Positions 7,656-17,209 of a DNA stretch of 64,000 bases are shown one piece after another. The translations under genes and the position numbers were made by a program. The notes under the pieces are model-generated. The model made no database searches and was not told the origin of the DNA. It saw nothing but the letters and a program-made list of their open reading frames with translations. Source of the stretch: Hymenobacter swuensis DY53 (GTDB lineage: Bacteria; Bacteroidota; Bacteroidia; Cytophagales; Hymenobacteraceae); the NCBI RefSeq assembly GCF_000576555.1, contig NZ_CP007145.1, forward strand, positions 3,162,001 through 3,226,000, written 5' to 3'. How positions within the stretch are numbered: the stretch's first letter is position 1; each line of letters starts with the position of its first letter.

Positions 7656-9173
7656 TTATTTGCCTTTCAGACGGGCACACGTAAGCGTTTCCACTGTGAG
7701 GCCGGCAGGGGCGCGCAGGTGGAGCGTGGTCAGGGGCTGCCGGGGAAAGAAGATGTCCGTGAGGGTAGTCAGGCCGCCATCGGCAAACACTTCCACCGAG
7801 GCCGCATCGAAGAGCAGCGTGAGGTCGGCGGCGGGCCCGGTAGCCAGGCGTGGTCCAAGAGCCCGGCCGGCAAACTTCGGGCTGAAGCTGTTGTCGCCTA
7901 CTTTGCTCCGGTCGATATAATACTCGTTTTTAGCCTTATCGAAGCCGATTACCAGCTCCTCTCCCTGGGCGTTACCCAATACCAGCTGGAATTCCTGGAG
8001 CTGTTGGGTACTCATCTTCAGCTGAAACTGCGGGCCGGGATTCTGTAGCTTGCCAGCCAGACTCAGCTCGTTTTTCACCGTGAGGTTAGTGAGCTTTTGG
8101 GCAGGCTGGGCCAGCTTGGCTAGTTCCGGAGCCAGCGTAGAGGTCAGGTAGATTTCCGGGCCTACCTGCCGCAGGGCCAGGTCGCGCGGGGCCGTCATGG
8201 CACTGCGCCAGGGCGAGGTGGGCACTTGGTTGGCATACTCCCAGTTGCTCATCCAGCCCAGGAAGATTTTGCGGACACCGGTATTAGCCCAGGTTACGCC
8301 GGCATAGTTGTCCTTGCCCCAGTCTATCCATTTCTTGGTGGTAGTGGTGGGCGTGAAGGTTTTGCCATCAAACTGCCCCACGAAATACTGCGTGGCCGAG
8401 CCACCGTTGGGGCCGCCGGGGTTGATGCTCACCAGCAACACCCAGTAAGTTTTGCCGCCCAGCGTGAGCGGGAATAAATCGGGGCATTCCCATACGCCGC
8501 CGTGGGCACCCAGCTTCTCACCAAACTCGCTGAGCTTGGTCCAGGTTTTCAGGTTGGGCGAGCCGTAAAACGTAATACGGTCCTTGGTGGCCAGCGTCAT
8601 TACCCATTGCTTAGCCACTGGGTTCCAGCTTACTTTTGGGTCGCGAAAGTCTTGGATGCCGGGGTTGGGCAGTACGGGGTTGGCGGTATATTTCGTCCAG
8701 GTTTTGCCCTCGTCGAGGCTGTACGCCAGGCCCTGGTACTGGTGCTTGTTGGTATTTTTCTTCTCCTCGTCGGGGTTGTGGTAGGTGAAGATGGCCACCA
8801 GGGCATTTTTACCGAAGCCGGCGGTGTTGTTGGCATCCAGCACGGCCGAGCCGGAGAAAATCATGCCCAGCTTATCCGGAAACAGGGCAATGGCCTGCTC
8901 CTGCCAGCTCACTAGGTCGCGGCTGGTGGCGTGGCCCCAGTGCATCGGGCCCCACTCCATACCTTCGGGGTAGTGCTGGAAAAACAGGTGGTAAGTACCG
9001 TTCACATACACCATGCCGTTGGGGTCGTTCATCCAGTGAGCAGCGGGCGTGAAATGGTAGCTGGGGCGGTACTGGGGCGTAGCGGGCGGCACCAGCTTGG
9101 CCGGCTGGGTTTGCGCCGGGGCCAGTTGGGTTCCGAAGGCCAGTGCCAGCGCGAGCAGGAAGGATTTTTTCAT
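7656..9173 (-). CDS. Secreted GH32 fructan hydrolase (levanase/inulinase/invertase family)
   Basis: This 505-residue protein has a signal peptide (about 1-20). All three GH32 catalytic motifs are present: W-M-N-D-P-N-G with nucleophile Asp50, F-R-D-P with Asp178, and E-C-P with acid/base Glu229. A C-terminal beta-sandwich follows. It cleaves terminal beta-fructosides from levan, inulin or sucrose, probably in the periplasm or at the cell surface. It is the last gene of the fructan locus, after the fructokinase gene. Exo versus endo action and linkage preference are not visible from sequence. The last codons lie beside the terminator shared with fur. Confidence 0.93.
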   Translation of the reverse strand: MKKSFLLALALAFGTQLAPAQTQPAKLVPPATPQYRPSYHFTPAAHWMNDPNGMVYVNGTYHLFFQHYPEGMEWGPMHWGHATSRDLVSWQEQAIALFPDKLGMIFSGSAVLDANNTAGFGKNALVAIFTYHNPDEEKKNTNKHQYQGLAYSLDEGKTWTKYTANPVLPNPGIQDFRDPKVSWNPVAKQWVMTLATKDRITFYGSPNLKTWTKLSEFGEKLGAHGGVWECPDLFPLTLGGKTYWVLLVSINPGGPNGGSATQYFVGQFDGKTFTPTTTTKKWIDWGKDNYAGVTWANTGVRKIFLGWMSNWEYANQVPTSPWRSAMTAPRDLALRQVGPEIYLTSTLAPELAKLAQPAQKLTNLTVKNELSLAGKLQNPGPQFQLKMSTQQLQEFQLVLGNAQGEELVIGFDKAKNEYYIDRSKVGDNSFSPKFAGRALGPRLATGPAADLTLLFDAASVEVFADGGLTTLTDIFFPRQPLTTLHLRAPAGLTVETLTCARLKGK

Positions 9174-9267
9174 ATCGGTGGGTGGGAAAGAACAGAAACA
9201 ACGTCAGTCGGGGGCGCAGCCGAAGCATCCCGCACACCATCGGCGGGCGGCTGGGGCAGTATCAGCA

Positions 9268-9302
9268 CGCGAGATTCCGCGCGGGGCTCGGCATGACGTT
9301 CT
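9268..9302. repeat. Solo type D repeat (half-palindrome)
   Basis: The stretch beginning CAGCACGCGAGATTCC and ending GGCATGACGTTC shares both its end words with the long palindromes at 53675-53775 and 60917-61057. Here only one arm is present, in the gap between the fructokinase and GH32 genes. Confidence 0.5.
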
Positions 9303-9320
9303 AGAAACAATAAAAGTGCC

Positions 9321-10211
9321 TTACACCGCCTGGACGGCCAGCAACTGCCGCACATCGGCTTCCGTGAAGGCTGGCGTGGCACCCTGGTGGGTGGCCACCA
9401 ACGCCCCGGTGGCGCAGGCGAACCGCAGGGCCTCGCCGGGCTCCTGGCCCGCCTGCCAACCTTTGAGCAGCGCCGCCAGAAACGCGTCGCCGCTGCCGAT
9501 GGTGTCGCGCACTGATACCGGCACGCCGGGGGCGCGATAAAGGCGGCCGTTGGTCCAGAGCAAAGCACCCTCAGCCCCGCAGGTGACGCACACGGCGGCC
9601 AGCTCGAACCGTTCGGCCAACCACTGCATGGCGGCCTCCCGGTTGGTTTCGGGCGTAAACCAGGCCATGATTTCGGCCAGCTCGTGGTGGTTCATCTTGA
9701 CTAAATCGGCCTTTTCGAGCAGGTATTTCACCACCTCTTTCGTGTAGTGCGGGGGGCGCATGTTCACGTCGAACACCTTGAAGCGGGCGTGTTCCAGCAA
9801 CCGATACAACGTTTCGCGGGTGCCGGCCTGGCGAGCGGCCAAAGAGCCAAACACAAACACGTCGGCCTGGGCCACCAGCTGCTCCAGGGCCGGCTCGTAC
9901 TGGATGTAGTCCCAGGCCACAGGCTGCACAATTTTGTAGGTCACCTCGTTGGCATCGTCCACGTTGGCTTTCACCACGCCGGTGAGGTGAGTTTTGCCCT
10001 GCTGCACGAAGTCGGCACTAAGGCCCTTGGAAGCCACGAAAGCCGTCAACTCCTGGCCCAGCTCGTCGTCGCCCACGCGACTGATGAGCTCCACGGGCAG
10101 GCCCAGCTGGTGCAGGTGTACGGCCACGTTGAAGGGCGCGCCGCCGGGCTGCTTGCCGGTGGGCAGCACGTCCCAGAGAATTTCGCCAAAGCAGACTATT
10201 GTCTTAGACAT
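9321..10211 (-). CDS. PfkB-family fructokinase
   Basis: This 296-residue sugar kinase has the PfkB N-terminal G-G-A-P-F-N motif (23-28) and the C-terminal signature D-T-I-G-S-G-D (236-242) with catalytic base Asp242. It phosphorylates fructose released from fructan, probably giving fructose-6-phosphate in the cytoplasm. It sits between the sugar symporter and GH32 genes of the fructan locus, as expected for intracellular capture of imported fructose. Length and both signatures are normal for the ribokinase fold. Assignment to fructose rests on locus context. Confidence 0.9.
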   Translation of the reverse strand: MSKTIVCFGEILWDVLPTGKQPGGAPFNVAVHLHQLGLPVELISRVGDDELGQELTAFVASKGLSADFVQQGKTHLTGVVKANVDDANEVTYKIVQPVAWDYIQYEPALEQLVAQADVFVFGSLAARQAGTRETLYRLLEHARFKVFDVNMRPPHYTKEVVKYLLEKADLVKMNHHELAEIMAWFTPETNREAAMQWLAERFELAAVCVTCGAEGALLWTNGRLYRAPGVPVSVRDTIGSGDAFLAALLKGWQAGQEPGEALRFACATGALVATHQGATPAFTEADVRQLLAVQAV

Positions 10212-10334
10212 GAGAAGTAAGAGCTTAGAACGTAGAGGATAGAACTTAGAAGAACGAAAACCGGAGCGTGACAGTAACTTTCAATCTTGTATCGACCCTG
10301 TCTAGGCTCTTGCTTCTATTTTCTAACTTCTGAT
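10212..10334. repeat. Type B intercistronic inverted repeat
   Basis: An AGAAGTAAGAGCTTAGAA-like A/G-rich tract on the left is mirrored, imperfectly, by a T/C-rich tract with GGCTCTTGCTTCT and TTCTAACTTCT on the right. The same vocabulary recurs at 13483-13578. It fills the gap between transporter and kinase genes. Confidence 0.5.
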
Positions 10335-11678
10335 TTAGTGCATAACCAGCGTTTTGTCCATCTGCTCCAGGCTGGTGCCTTTGGTTTCGGGCATCAGGCG
10401 CCACACAAACAGCAGCTGCAGCACCATCATGGCGCAGAAAAAAGCGAAGGTGTGGCCGCCGCCGAGCTTTTCGGCCAAAGGCGGGAAGGCAAAGGCAATA
10501 GCGGCGGCCATGACCCAGTGCGTGCTGGACCCCAGCGCCTGCCCCTTGGCCCGCACCGTGTTGGGGAAGATTTCGGAGATGAATACCCAGATAACGGCGC
10601 CCTGCGAGAAGGCGAAAAAAGCAATGTACACGAACAACAGCCCCGGCACCAGCATGCCCCCGAAGGCCTGGAAGTTCTCCGAGTAAAACGCCCACGACAC
10701 CAGCGCCAGCGTTATAATCAGCCCGAAGGAGCCGATGAGCATGAGCTTACGGCGGCCAAACTGGTCGATAACCTGGCGGGCCAGCAGCGTGAAGATGAAG
10801 TTCACCAGCCCCAGCCCCGCCGACGAGAGCAAGGCCGAGCTTTTACCTAGGCCCGTCATTTCGAAAATGCGCGGGGCGTAATAAATAATGGCGTTGATGC
10901 CCGACACCTGGTTGAACACCGCAAACAGCACCGCCAGCACCACGGGCGTACGGTACTGCGGGGCCAGCAGAGAGGTGCCGCCGGCTTCATCGGCGGCGTT
11001 GGTGGTCAGGATGTCAGTGGTGAGCTGGTCGGCGGTGGCGGGGTCTACGCGGCTGAGCACGGCGCGACCTTCTCCCACCCGGCCCCGGCCAATCAGCCAG
11101 CGGGGGCTTTCGGGCACACGGAACAGAAGCAGGAAAAACGCCAGGGCCGGCACCGCCTGCACGCCCAGCATCCAGCGCCAGTCGTTTTCCCCCACGCCCG
11201 TGAGCAGGTAGTTGGAGAGGTAGGCGGCCAGAATCCCGAACACGATGTTGAACTGAAACATGGCTACCATTTTGCCGCGCTGGGCGGCCGGGGCCACTTC
11301 CGAAATGTACAGCGGGGCCGTCACCGACGAGGCTCCTACCCCCAGGCCACCTAGAAACCGGAACGCCATAAACAACACCCAGTTGGAGGTAACGGCCGCC
11401 CCCAGTGCCGATACGAAGTACAGCACCGCAATCCAGATGAGGGTTTGCCGCCGCCCGAGCCGGTCCGACGGAATGCCGCCGAACATGGCCCCGAATACGG
11501 TGCCAATCAGGGCCACGGCAATGGTGAAGCCATGCTCCAGGGCATCGAGGCCCCAGAGCTGCTGAATGGCTTTTTCGGCCCCGGATATCACGGCCGTGTC
11601 GAAGCCGAACAGAAAGCCGCCCAGCGCCACGACGAGAGACCAAAAGAATACGTTGTTATTTTTCACGGCTTTAGGCAA
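10335..11678 (-). CDS. MFS sugar porter (sugar/H+ symporter), probably for fructose
   Basis: This 447-residue inner-membrane protein has about 12 hydrophobic segments. It carries the sugar-porter signatures: G-F-D-T-A-V-I-S-G in the first segment, D-R-L-G-R-R after segment 2, Q-F-G-R-R-K-L-M in the matching second-half loop, P-E-S-P-R-W-L before the central loop, and P-E-T-K-G at the C-terminus. It imports a monosaccharide across the inner membrane by proton coupling. Placed between susD and the fructokinase gene, fructose is the likely substrate (inference from context, as in Bacteroides fructan loci). Confidence 0.92.
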   Translation of the reverse strand: MPKAVKNNNVFFWSLVVALGGFLFGFDTAVISGAEKAIQQLWGLDALEHGFTIAVALIGTVFGAMFGGIPSDRLGRRQTLIWIAVLYFVSALGAAVTSNWVLFMAFRFLGGLGVGASSVTAPLYISEVAPAAQRGKMVAMFQFNIVFGILAAYLSNYLLTGVGENDWRWMLGVQAVPALAFFLLLFRVPESPRWLIGRGRVGEGRAVLSRVDPATADQLTTDILTTNAADEAGGTSLLAPQYRTPVVLAVLFAVFNQVSGINAIIYYAPRIFEMTGLGKSSALLSSAGLGLVNFIFTLLARQVIDQFGRRKLMLIGSFGLIITLALVSWAFYSENFQAFGGMLVPGLLFVYIAFFAFSQGAVIWVFISEIFPNTVRAKGQALGSSTHWVMAAAIAFAFPPLAEKLGGGHTFAFFCAMMVLQLLFVWRLMPETKGTSLEQMDKTLVMH

Positions 11679-11760
11679 AAGGAGAAAAGTCGATAATCAT
11701 GCTGCAAAGCGGTAGTCCGGTAGCGCGTTGCAGCACGCCACCGGACCTTCACTTACCCTG

Positions 11761-13482
11761 TTACCAGCCGGGGTTCTGCTTGTACAGGCCTTTGCTGAAG
11801 TTGATTTGGTTCAGCGGAATCGGCAGGTACTCGTCGCGGCCGACGGTGAAGCGGGCGGTTTGCAGGTACTGGCGCTTGGTTTTCTCCTTATCGAAGTAGG
11901 TGTTCAGGTACGGCCCGGCAATGCCCCAGCGCACCAAATCAAAGAAACGGTAGCCTTCCATGGCAAACTCCAGCCGCCGCTCGAAGCGCAGGGCCTCGCG
12001 GGCGTATTGCTGCGTCCATTGGCCGCTCTGGTACTGCCCGATACGGTAGTTGGAGGTGTTGGTGCCGGCCGTGGTTTTGAGGCGGGCGGTGCTGTTGGCG
12101 GCCCGCTGCCGGATCTGGTTGATGAGGGGCAGCGCCTCGCCTTGCCGGCCCAGCTCAATCAGGGCTTCGGCTTTCCAGAGCAGCACATCGGCGTAGCGGA
12201 TGAGGGCCCAGTTCTTGGAAGAACCCATGAACGGCGGCGTTTTCTGGAAGCTGGGGTCCGAGGGCAACACCGTTTCCTTCATCGACATATACACGCCGTA
12301 GGTGTTCTGGTCGCGCAGCCAGGACGTGTCGAAAATAAACGGCGGCGAGTATTTGTAGGGGTGCGAAGGAATGGCCACCGTGTGGTCGAGGCGCGGGTCC
12401 ACGGTGTTGGTTTGGAAGTCCTGGGGCGTGGTTAGGTCGGCGTTGTTGAAGGTGGTAAACAGCGGCAGACCCTGGGCATCGGTCCGGAAGGAGTTCACCA
12501 GGTTCTGGCTGGGCTGGTGGAAGCCGCAGCAGCCGTAGTCGGGGTTCATGGGGTAGGCCAGCTCGTTGCCGCGCTGCACCCGGCCCTTGGGCGTGCCGTC
12601 GTTGCGCGAAAACTGAATGGCAAATACCGACTCCACCCCGTTGTCGCCGATGGTCAGGAAGTTGGTGGCAAAATCCGGGTGCAGGGAGTATTTACCCGAG
12701 CTGATAACGGCATTGGCCAGGGTAACTACTTCCTGCAGCTTGGCCTGGTCGATGGTGGTTACGGCGTGGGTTTCGCTCTGCCCGTAAGCTTGGTACAGCA
12801 GGGTTTTGGCCAGGTAGGCTTGGGCCGCCGACTTGGTGGCGCGCCCGATTTCGGGCTGGGTGTCGGGCAGGTTGGCAGCGGCGAACCGGAAGTCATCGGC
12901 AATTTTCGTCCACAGCTCGTCGTTGCTCAGCGCCACGTTCGATACCTCGCCGTACTTGTCGGTGGGCACACTCTGGTCGATGTAGGGCACGCGCTTGAAC
13001 AGCTCCTTCAGCAGGAAGTAATAGTGCCCGCGCAGGAAGCGCATTTCGCCCTGGCGCACGGCCTTGGTGGGCATGGCAGCGGCATCCACCGCGTCCAGCC
13101 GGCGCAGCGCATCGTTGCAGCGCGACACCCCGATGTAAATCAGAAACCACAGCTCGTCGGTGTTGCCCACGTCCACGCGGTTGAACGAGAAGGTTTCGTA
13201 GAAGTGGAACGCGTCCACGTCGGCCGTGCCGTTGCCGCCCTTGTAGGCGTCGCCGCCGCGCACGTTGCCGTAGGGCCACATGCTGGTGTAGGGGGCGCGG
13301 TACACGTCGTTGCCGAGCTGGGAATACGCGGCAATAACCTGTTTTTCGATGTTGGCCGGCGTGTTCAGCTGGTCGTCGCTGAGGGCCCCGATGGGGGCCA
13401 CGTCCAGGAACTTACTATCGTTGCAGCCGGTGGCCGACGCCAGCAGGCCCAGGGCCAGTATGGTGGGTTTGAGGAATTTCAT
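11761..13482 (-). CDS. SusD/RagB family surface glycan-binding lipoprotein (fructan locus)
   Basis: This 573-residue protein has a lipoprotein signal with Cys20 in S-A-T-G-C. An N-terminal SusD-like TPR region and a C-terminal RagB region follow; the ending L-P-I-P-L-N-Q-I and the last residues N-P-G-W are typical of the family. It lies in the outer membrane, where it caps the SusC channel and delivers fructan oligosaccharides. It starts about 97 bases after the susC stop; the gap holds a type B repeat that could set the SusC:SusD ratio. The start is fixed by the signal sequence. Confidence 0.93.
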   Translation of the reverse strand: MKFLKPTILALGLLASATGCNDSKFLDVAPIGALSDDQLNTPANIEKQVIAAYSQLGNDVYRAPYTSMWPYGNVRGGDAYKGGNGTADVDAFHFYETFSFNRVDVGNTDELWFLIYIGVSRCNDALRRLDAVDAAAMPTKAVRQGEMRFLRGHYYFLLKELFKRVPYIDQSVPTDKYGEVSNVALSNDELWTKIADDFRFAAANLPDTQPEIGRATKSAAQAYLAKTLLYQAYGQSETHAVTTIDQAKLQEVVTLANAVISSGKYSLHPDFATNFLTIGDNGVESVFAIQFSRNDGTPKGRVQRGNELAYPMNPDYGCCGFHQPSQNLVNSFRTDAQGLPLFTTFNNADLTTPQDFQTNTVDPRLDHTVAIPSHPYKYSPPFIFDTSWLRDQNTYGVYMSMKETVLPSDPSFQKTPPFMGSSKNWALIRYADVLLWKAEALIELGRQGEALPLINQIRQRAANSTARLKTTAGTNTSNYRIGQYQSGQWTQQYAREALRFERRLEFAMEGYRFFDLVRWGIAGPYLNTYFDKEKTKRQYLQTARFTVGRDEYLPIPLNQINFSKGLYKQNPGW

Positions 13483-13578
13483 GGGAAGGTGGGAAGTAGA
13501 GCGTAGAACTGAGATGATAGAGCTTAGAATCAGGCCATAAGAGTCTTAATTCTAAATTCTCATTTCTAGGCTCTTATC
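13483..13578. repeat. Type B intercistronic inverted repeat between susC and susD
   Basis: AGAGCTTAGAAT on the left and ATTCTAAATTC...TAGGCTCT on the right are imperfect complements around a central spacer. Word content matches the element at 10212-10334 of the same operon. Confidence 0.5.
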
Positions 13579-16500
13579 TTAAAAAGTCACGTTGAGGCCA
13601 GTGGAGAAAATGCGGGGAACCGGGTACTGGTAGTTGGTTACCTCGGGGTCGGGGCCGGTGAATTCCTTGCTCTTGATGGTGAAGAGGTTCTGGCCCTGCA
13701 CGTACACCCGCACGCCCTGGAGCTTCAGCTTCGTGGTGAAGCCTTCCGGCAGGGAGTAGCCTACCTGCACGTTACGCAGCTTCAGGTATGAGGCGTTTTC
13801 GATGAAATAAGTGGAAGCCCGGCCCTCGTTATTGGTGTTGATGAGCGTGGCGGCCGGAATACTGGAGCCGGCGTTGGTGGGCGTCCAGGCATCGAGCAGG
13901 CGCTGGCCCCAGTTCTCACCCGTCGCCAGGGACGCGAAATCGGTGCGGAATTTGGAGTTGTTGAAGGCCTCCAGGCCCTGCACGCCCTGCAAGAACACCT
14001 GCACATCGAAGCCCTTGAAGCCCGCGCCCAGGTTCAGGCCGTAGTTGAAATCGGGCACGCCTTCCGTAATCCAGGTCTGGTCGAAGTTGTCCACCTTGCC
14101 GTCGTTGTTCAGGTCCTTGTAGCGGATGCGGCCGGGGGCGGCGCCAATCTGGGTGGGGCCTTCGTTTACCTCGCCGGTGTTCTGGTAGAGGCCATCGGCC
14201 ACGTAGCCGAACACCGCGTTGATGGAGTGGCCCAGGCGCGTTATGTCCTGGCCGTTGCCACCGTAGGCGTTGATAACTTCAGCGGGCAGGTAGGTGAGCT
14301 TGTTGCGGTAGCTGGCCAGGTTGCCGGAGATATTGTAGCTGATGCCATTTTCTAGCTTATTCTGGTAGCCGAGCAAAAATTCCCAGCCCTTGTTCTCGAT
14401 GGAGGCCCCGTTCACAAACTGGTCGCCGCCCTCCCCTACTACCGCCAGAAACGGCAGATTCACGAGGATATCCTTGCTGTTTTTCACGAAGTAATCCACC
14501 GAGCCCGACAGCCGATTCTCCAGGAAACCGAAGTCCACGCCCACGTTGGTTTGGGTGGTGGTTTCCCACTTCAGGGCGGGGTTGGGGCGCTGGAAGCGGC
14601 GGTAGCCCGAAGGCAAGCTGGTGTCGTTACCGTAGATGTCGTAGGCCGTGCCCCGGTCGTATTCGAAGTTGGGGTCAATGGTGCCCAGCAACGACTGGTA
14701 CAAACCCAGAGACGCAAAGTTGGCAATGTCCTGGTTGCCGGTCTGGCCCCAGCCGGCCCGCAGCTTCAGGTCGGAAAAGAACCCGGCCTTGTCCTTCACG
14801 AAGGTTTCCTCGCTTAAACGCCAGCCTGCCGACAGTGCCGGGAACACCCCAAAGCGGTTATCGGCCCCGAAGCGGGAGGAACCGTCGCGGCGCAGGGTGG
14901 CCGACAGCAGGTACCGGTCGGCAAAGCTGTAGTTGATCTTACCGAAGTACGAGGCGAGCCGGTAGGCCGTGGCCCCGCCGCCGTTGTCTTTATTGGCCGC
15001 GCCGCCATCGAGGTAGGCGTAGTCGGGGTCTTCGGAGGCGAAGTTGGTGCGCGAGGCGTAGCTGCTCTCGTCGTAGTAGCTGATACGCTCGGCCCCGGCC
15101 AGCACGCCTAGCTGGTGCTTACCGCCCAGCAGCACGTCGTAGTTCAGCGTGTTCTGCCACACCCAGTTGCCCCAGAACCGCTCGTTGTTGGTCACGCGGT
15201 TGTTCTGCTCGGAAAGGAAACCCGCCTTATAGGTCTTGTAGATCTGACGAAACTTGTAGATGCTGTAATCAATGCCGAAGCTGCTGCGCAGGTGCAGGCC
15301 CTTCAGGATTTCGGCGTCGGCAAACAGGTTACCGAAGGCGCGGCCGGTGTTGGAGCGATTCTGCTGGTTGTTGGTGAGCAGGCGCAGGGGGTTGTCCCGG
15401 TCGCTCATGCCGGCCACGGGGCCGCCCCAGCCCACACCGTCCACGGTGCGCACCGGCACGATGGAGGGCAGCTGCGTAGTCCGGTCGCGCACCAGGTTCA
15501 GGTCGAACTCGGCCCGCTGCGACTTCACGATGGTCAGGTTTTCGCCCACCTTCAGCTTGCCGCCCAGGAAGTTGTAGTCGGAGTTCAGGCGGGCCGTCAT
15601 CCGGTCGAAGCCAGTGTACTTGAGGGTGCCGGAGTTGTCGTAGTAGTTCAGCGAGAACAAAGCCCCGCCCCGCTCACTGCCGCTGCTCACGTTCAGGTTG
15701 TAGCTCTGAATGAGAGCGTTCTGCTGGGTTTCCTTGGCCCAGTCGGTATCGGCGGCCCGCATCGTGCGGTCGGCATCAATGAATTCCGGCGTGCTCACCC
15801 CGTTCAGGATGAGGTTGCCAGCCGCGTCGCGCGAGGTCTGGAAGTTGTAGTACGGCAGGCTGGGCACTTTGCCATCGTTGATGGCGGCCCGGGCGTACAC
15901 CGTGCCGTAGTCCTGGGTATTGAGCATCCGCAGGTTCGGGCCCGGCGTCTGCACGCTGAAAAACGTGGAGAAATCAACCCGGGTAGCCCCCTTCTTGGCC
16001 TTCTTGGTGGTGATGATAATCACGCCGTTGCCGGCCCGGGAGCCGTAGATGCTGGCCGCCGAGGCATCCTTGAGCACCTGAATGCTCTCGATGTCGTTCT
16101 GGTTGATCTGGTTGATGCCTTCCTTGGTCGGGATGCCGTCGATGACGTACAGCGGGTCGTTGTTGCCCAGCGTGCCGAAGCCCCGGATGCGCACGGTGGC
16201 CGCGCTGCCCGGCGCGCCGTCGGTGGTAATCTGCACGCCCGGCACGCGGCCCTGCAGGTTGCGCGTCACGTCGTTGGAGGCCATGTCCCGGATTTCCTCG
16301 GTCTTCACCACGGCCACCGCGCCGGTCAGGTCGGCCTTGCGCTGAGTCTGGTAGCCGGTCACGACCACCTCGTCCAGGGCCGCCGCATCGGGAGCCAGCG
16401 TTACGCTGATGGCCGCGCCGCTCACTGCCACTTCCTGCGACTTATACCCCACGAAGGAGAACAGCAACGTGGTTACATTATCGGGAACGGAGAGCGTAAA

Positions 16501-16737
16501 ATTGCCGTCGTTGTCGGTGGAGGTACCGATGGCCGTGCCCTTGGCTACCACCGTTACGCCGGGCATGCCGGCGCCTTTTTCATCCACCACGCGGCCCGAT
16601 ACTTTCACGTCGGCAGTGGTGGCGGTGGTACGGGTTTCGGCCGGAGCAGCAGTAGCCGGCGTAGCGGCTGTGGCCGTAAGAGAGGCCAATAGCGTCAGGC
16701 CAGCTGCCGGACGCAGGAGGGGGTACCTGTCTTTCAT
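13579..16737 (-). CDS. SusC/RagA TonB-linked outer membrane receptor (fructan locus)
   Basis: This 1052-residue TonB-dependent transporter has a signal peptide (about 1-30) and a carboxypeptidase-regulatory-like beta-sandwich (about 44-115). The SusC TonB-box region V-V-V-T-G-Y follows, then a plug domain with N-D-P-L-Y-V-I-D-G, and a 22-strand barrel ending in an aromatic residue (V-T-F). It imports fructo-oligosaccharides with its partner SusD. It is the first gene of the operon, directly downstream of the hybrid regulator gene. The 470-base leader contains a perfect short palindrome (16824-16845) that could be the regulator's site. Confidence 0.95.
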   Translation of the reverse strand: MKDRYPLLRPAAGLTLLASLTATAATPATAAPAETRTTATTADVKVSGRVVDEKGAGMPGVTVVAKGTAIGTSTDNDGNFTLSVPDNVTTLLFSFVGYKSQEVAVSGAAISVTLAPDAAALDEVVVTGYQTQRKADLTGAVAVVKTEEIRDMASNDVTRNLQGRVPGVQITTDGAPGSAATVRIRGFGTLGNNDPLYVIDGIPTKEGINQINQNDIESIQVLKDASAASIYGSRAGNGVIIITTKKAKKGATRVDFSTFFSVQTPGPNLRMLNTQDYGTVYARAAINDGKVPSLPYYNFQTSRDAAGNLILNGVSTPEFIDADRTMRAADTDWAKETQQNALIQSYNLNVSSGSERGGALFSLNYYDNSGTLKYTGFDRMTARLNSDYNFLGGKLKVGENLTIVKSQRAEFDLNLVRDRTTQLPSIVPVRTVDGVGWGGPVAGMSDRDNPLRLLTNNQQNRSNTGRAFGNLFADAEILKGLHLRSSFGIDYSIYKFRQIYKTYKAGFLSEQNNRVTNNERFWGNWVWQNTLNYDVLLGGKHQLGVLAGAERISYYDESSYASRTNFASEDPDYAYLDGGAANKDNGGGATAYRLASYFGKINYSFADRYLLSATLRRDGSSRFGADNRFGVFPALSAGWRLSEETFVKDKAGFFSDLKLRAGWGQTGNQDIANFASLGLYQSLLGTIDPNFEYDRGTAYDIYGNDTSLPSGYRRFQRPNPALKWETTTQTNVGVDFGFLENRLSGSVDYFVKNSKDILVNLPFLAVVGEGGDQFVNGASIENKGWEFLLGYQNKLENGISYNISGNLASYRNKLTYLPAEVINAYGGNGQDITRLGHSINAVFGYVADGLYQNTGEVNEGPTQIGAAPGRIRYKDLNNDGKVDNFDQTWITEGVPDFNYGLNLGAGFKGFDVQVFLQGVQGLEAFNNSKFRTDFASLATGENWGQRLLDAWTPTNAGSSIPAATLINTNNEGRASTYFIENASYLKLRNVQVGYSLPEGFTTKLKLQGVRVYVQGQNLFTIKSKEFTGPDPEVTNYQYPVPRIFSTGLNVTF

Positions 16738-16823
16738 GGGGAGTGGGAATTTGGAAAGGTGTGGGATTCTGCTAGTGCATCGGCGCAGTCCGGGGAACTG
16801 CTACCGACCCAAGTCAGGCGGCC

Positions 16824-16845
16824 GGTAGGTATTTACTCACCTACC
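16824..16845. promoter_or_regulatory. Perfect palindrome in the susC leader, possible operator
   Basis: GGTAGGT (16824-16830) and ACCTACC (16839-16845) are exact complements separated by eight bases. It lies about 85 bases upstream of the susC start codon. It could be a binding site of the hybrid regulator or a leader hairpin; nothing in the sequence decides between them. Confidence 0.3.
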
Positions 16846-17100
16846 TTTCGAAACCAGACTGCTAACTATTATCCGCTGGCTGTCTGCCTGACTTGCTGCC
16901 CAAATGTCACCTTACTCCCCACTTTCCCCTTCTCCTATTCGCTCAAAGTATTTAGCTATTGATCCACAGCCAAATATTACTTCAACAATTTTATTTACAG
17001 AATTTTACATTAAACACTCAACTTATTATTGCAACCTGACTTTCAGTTTTGATACCTGACTTCCAAAATCTGACGCTCCACCAACCCGCACATACAGCAT

Positions 17101-17208
17101 GGAGAGACGCGACACTTCGCGTCTCTCCGTTGAAGGGCAACCATTGAATGGTAACGTTGTATGGTGCGGCCGACGAGACGCGAGGTGGCGCGTCTCTACA
17201 TGCTCCAC
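17101..17208. repeat. Type E dispersed repeat
   Basis: A hairpin GGAGAGACGCG / CGCGTCTCTCC (17101-17111 / 17118-17128) is followed by a second copy with CGAGACGCG...CGCGTCTCTACATG. The same words occur at 55222-55336 and 57308-57480, so this is an interspersed family. Confidence 0.65.
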
Positions 17209-17209
17209 A

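Larger units (their letters stand above)
16738..17209. other. Leader region between the hybrid regulator and susC
   Basis: 472 bases without a gene. It contains the palindrome at 16824-16845, an AT-rich stretch around 16960-17040 that probably holds the susC promoter on the minus strand, and a type E repeat at 17101-17208 near the end of the regulator gene. No exact TAnnTTTG element was found on the minus strand. Confidence 0.5.
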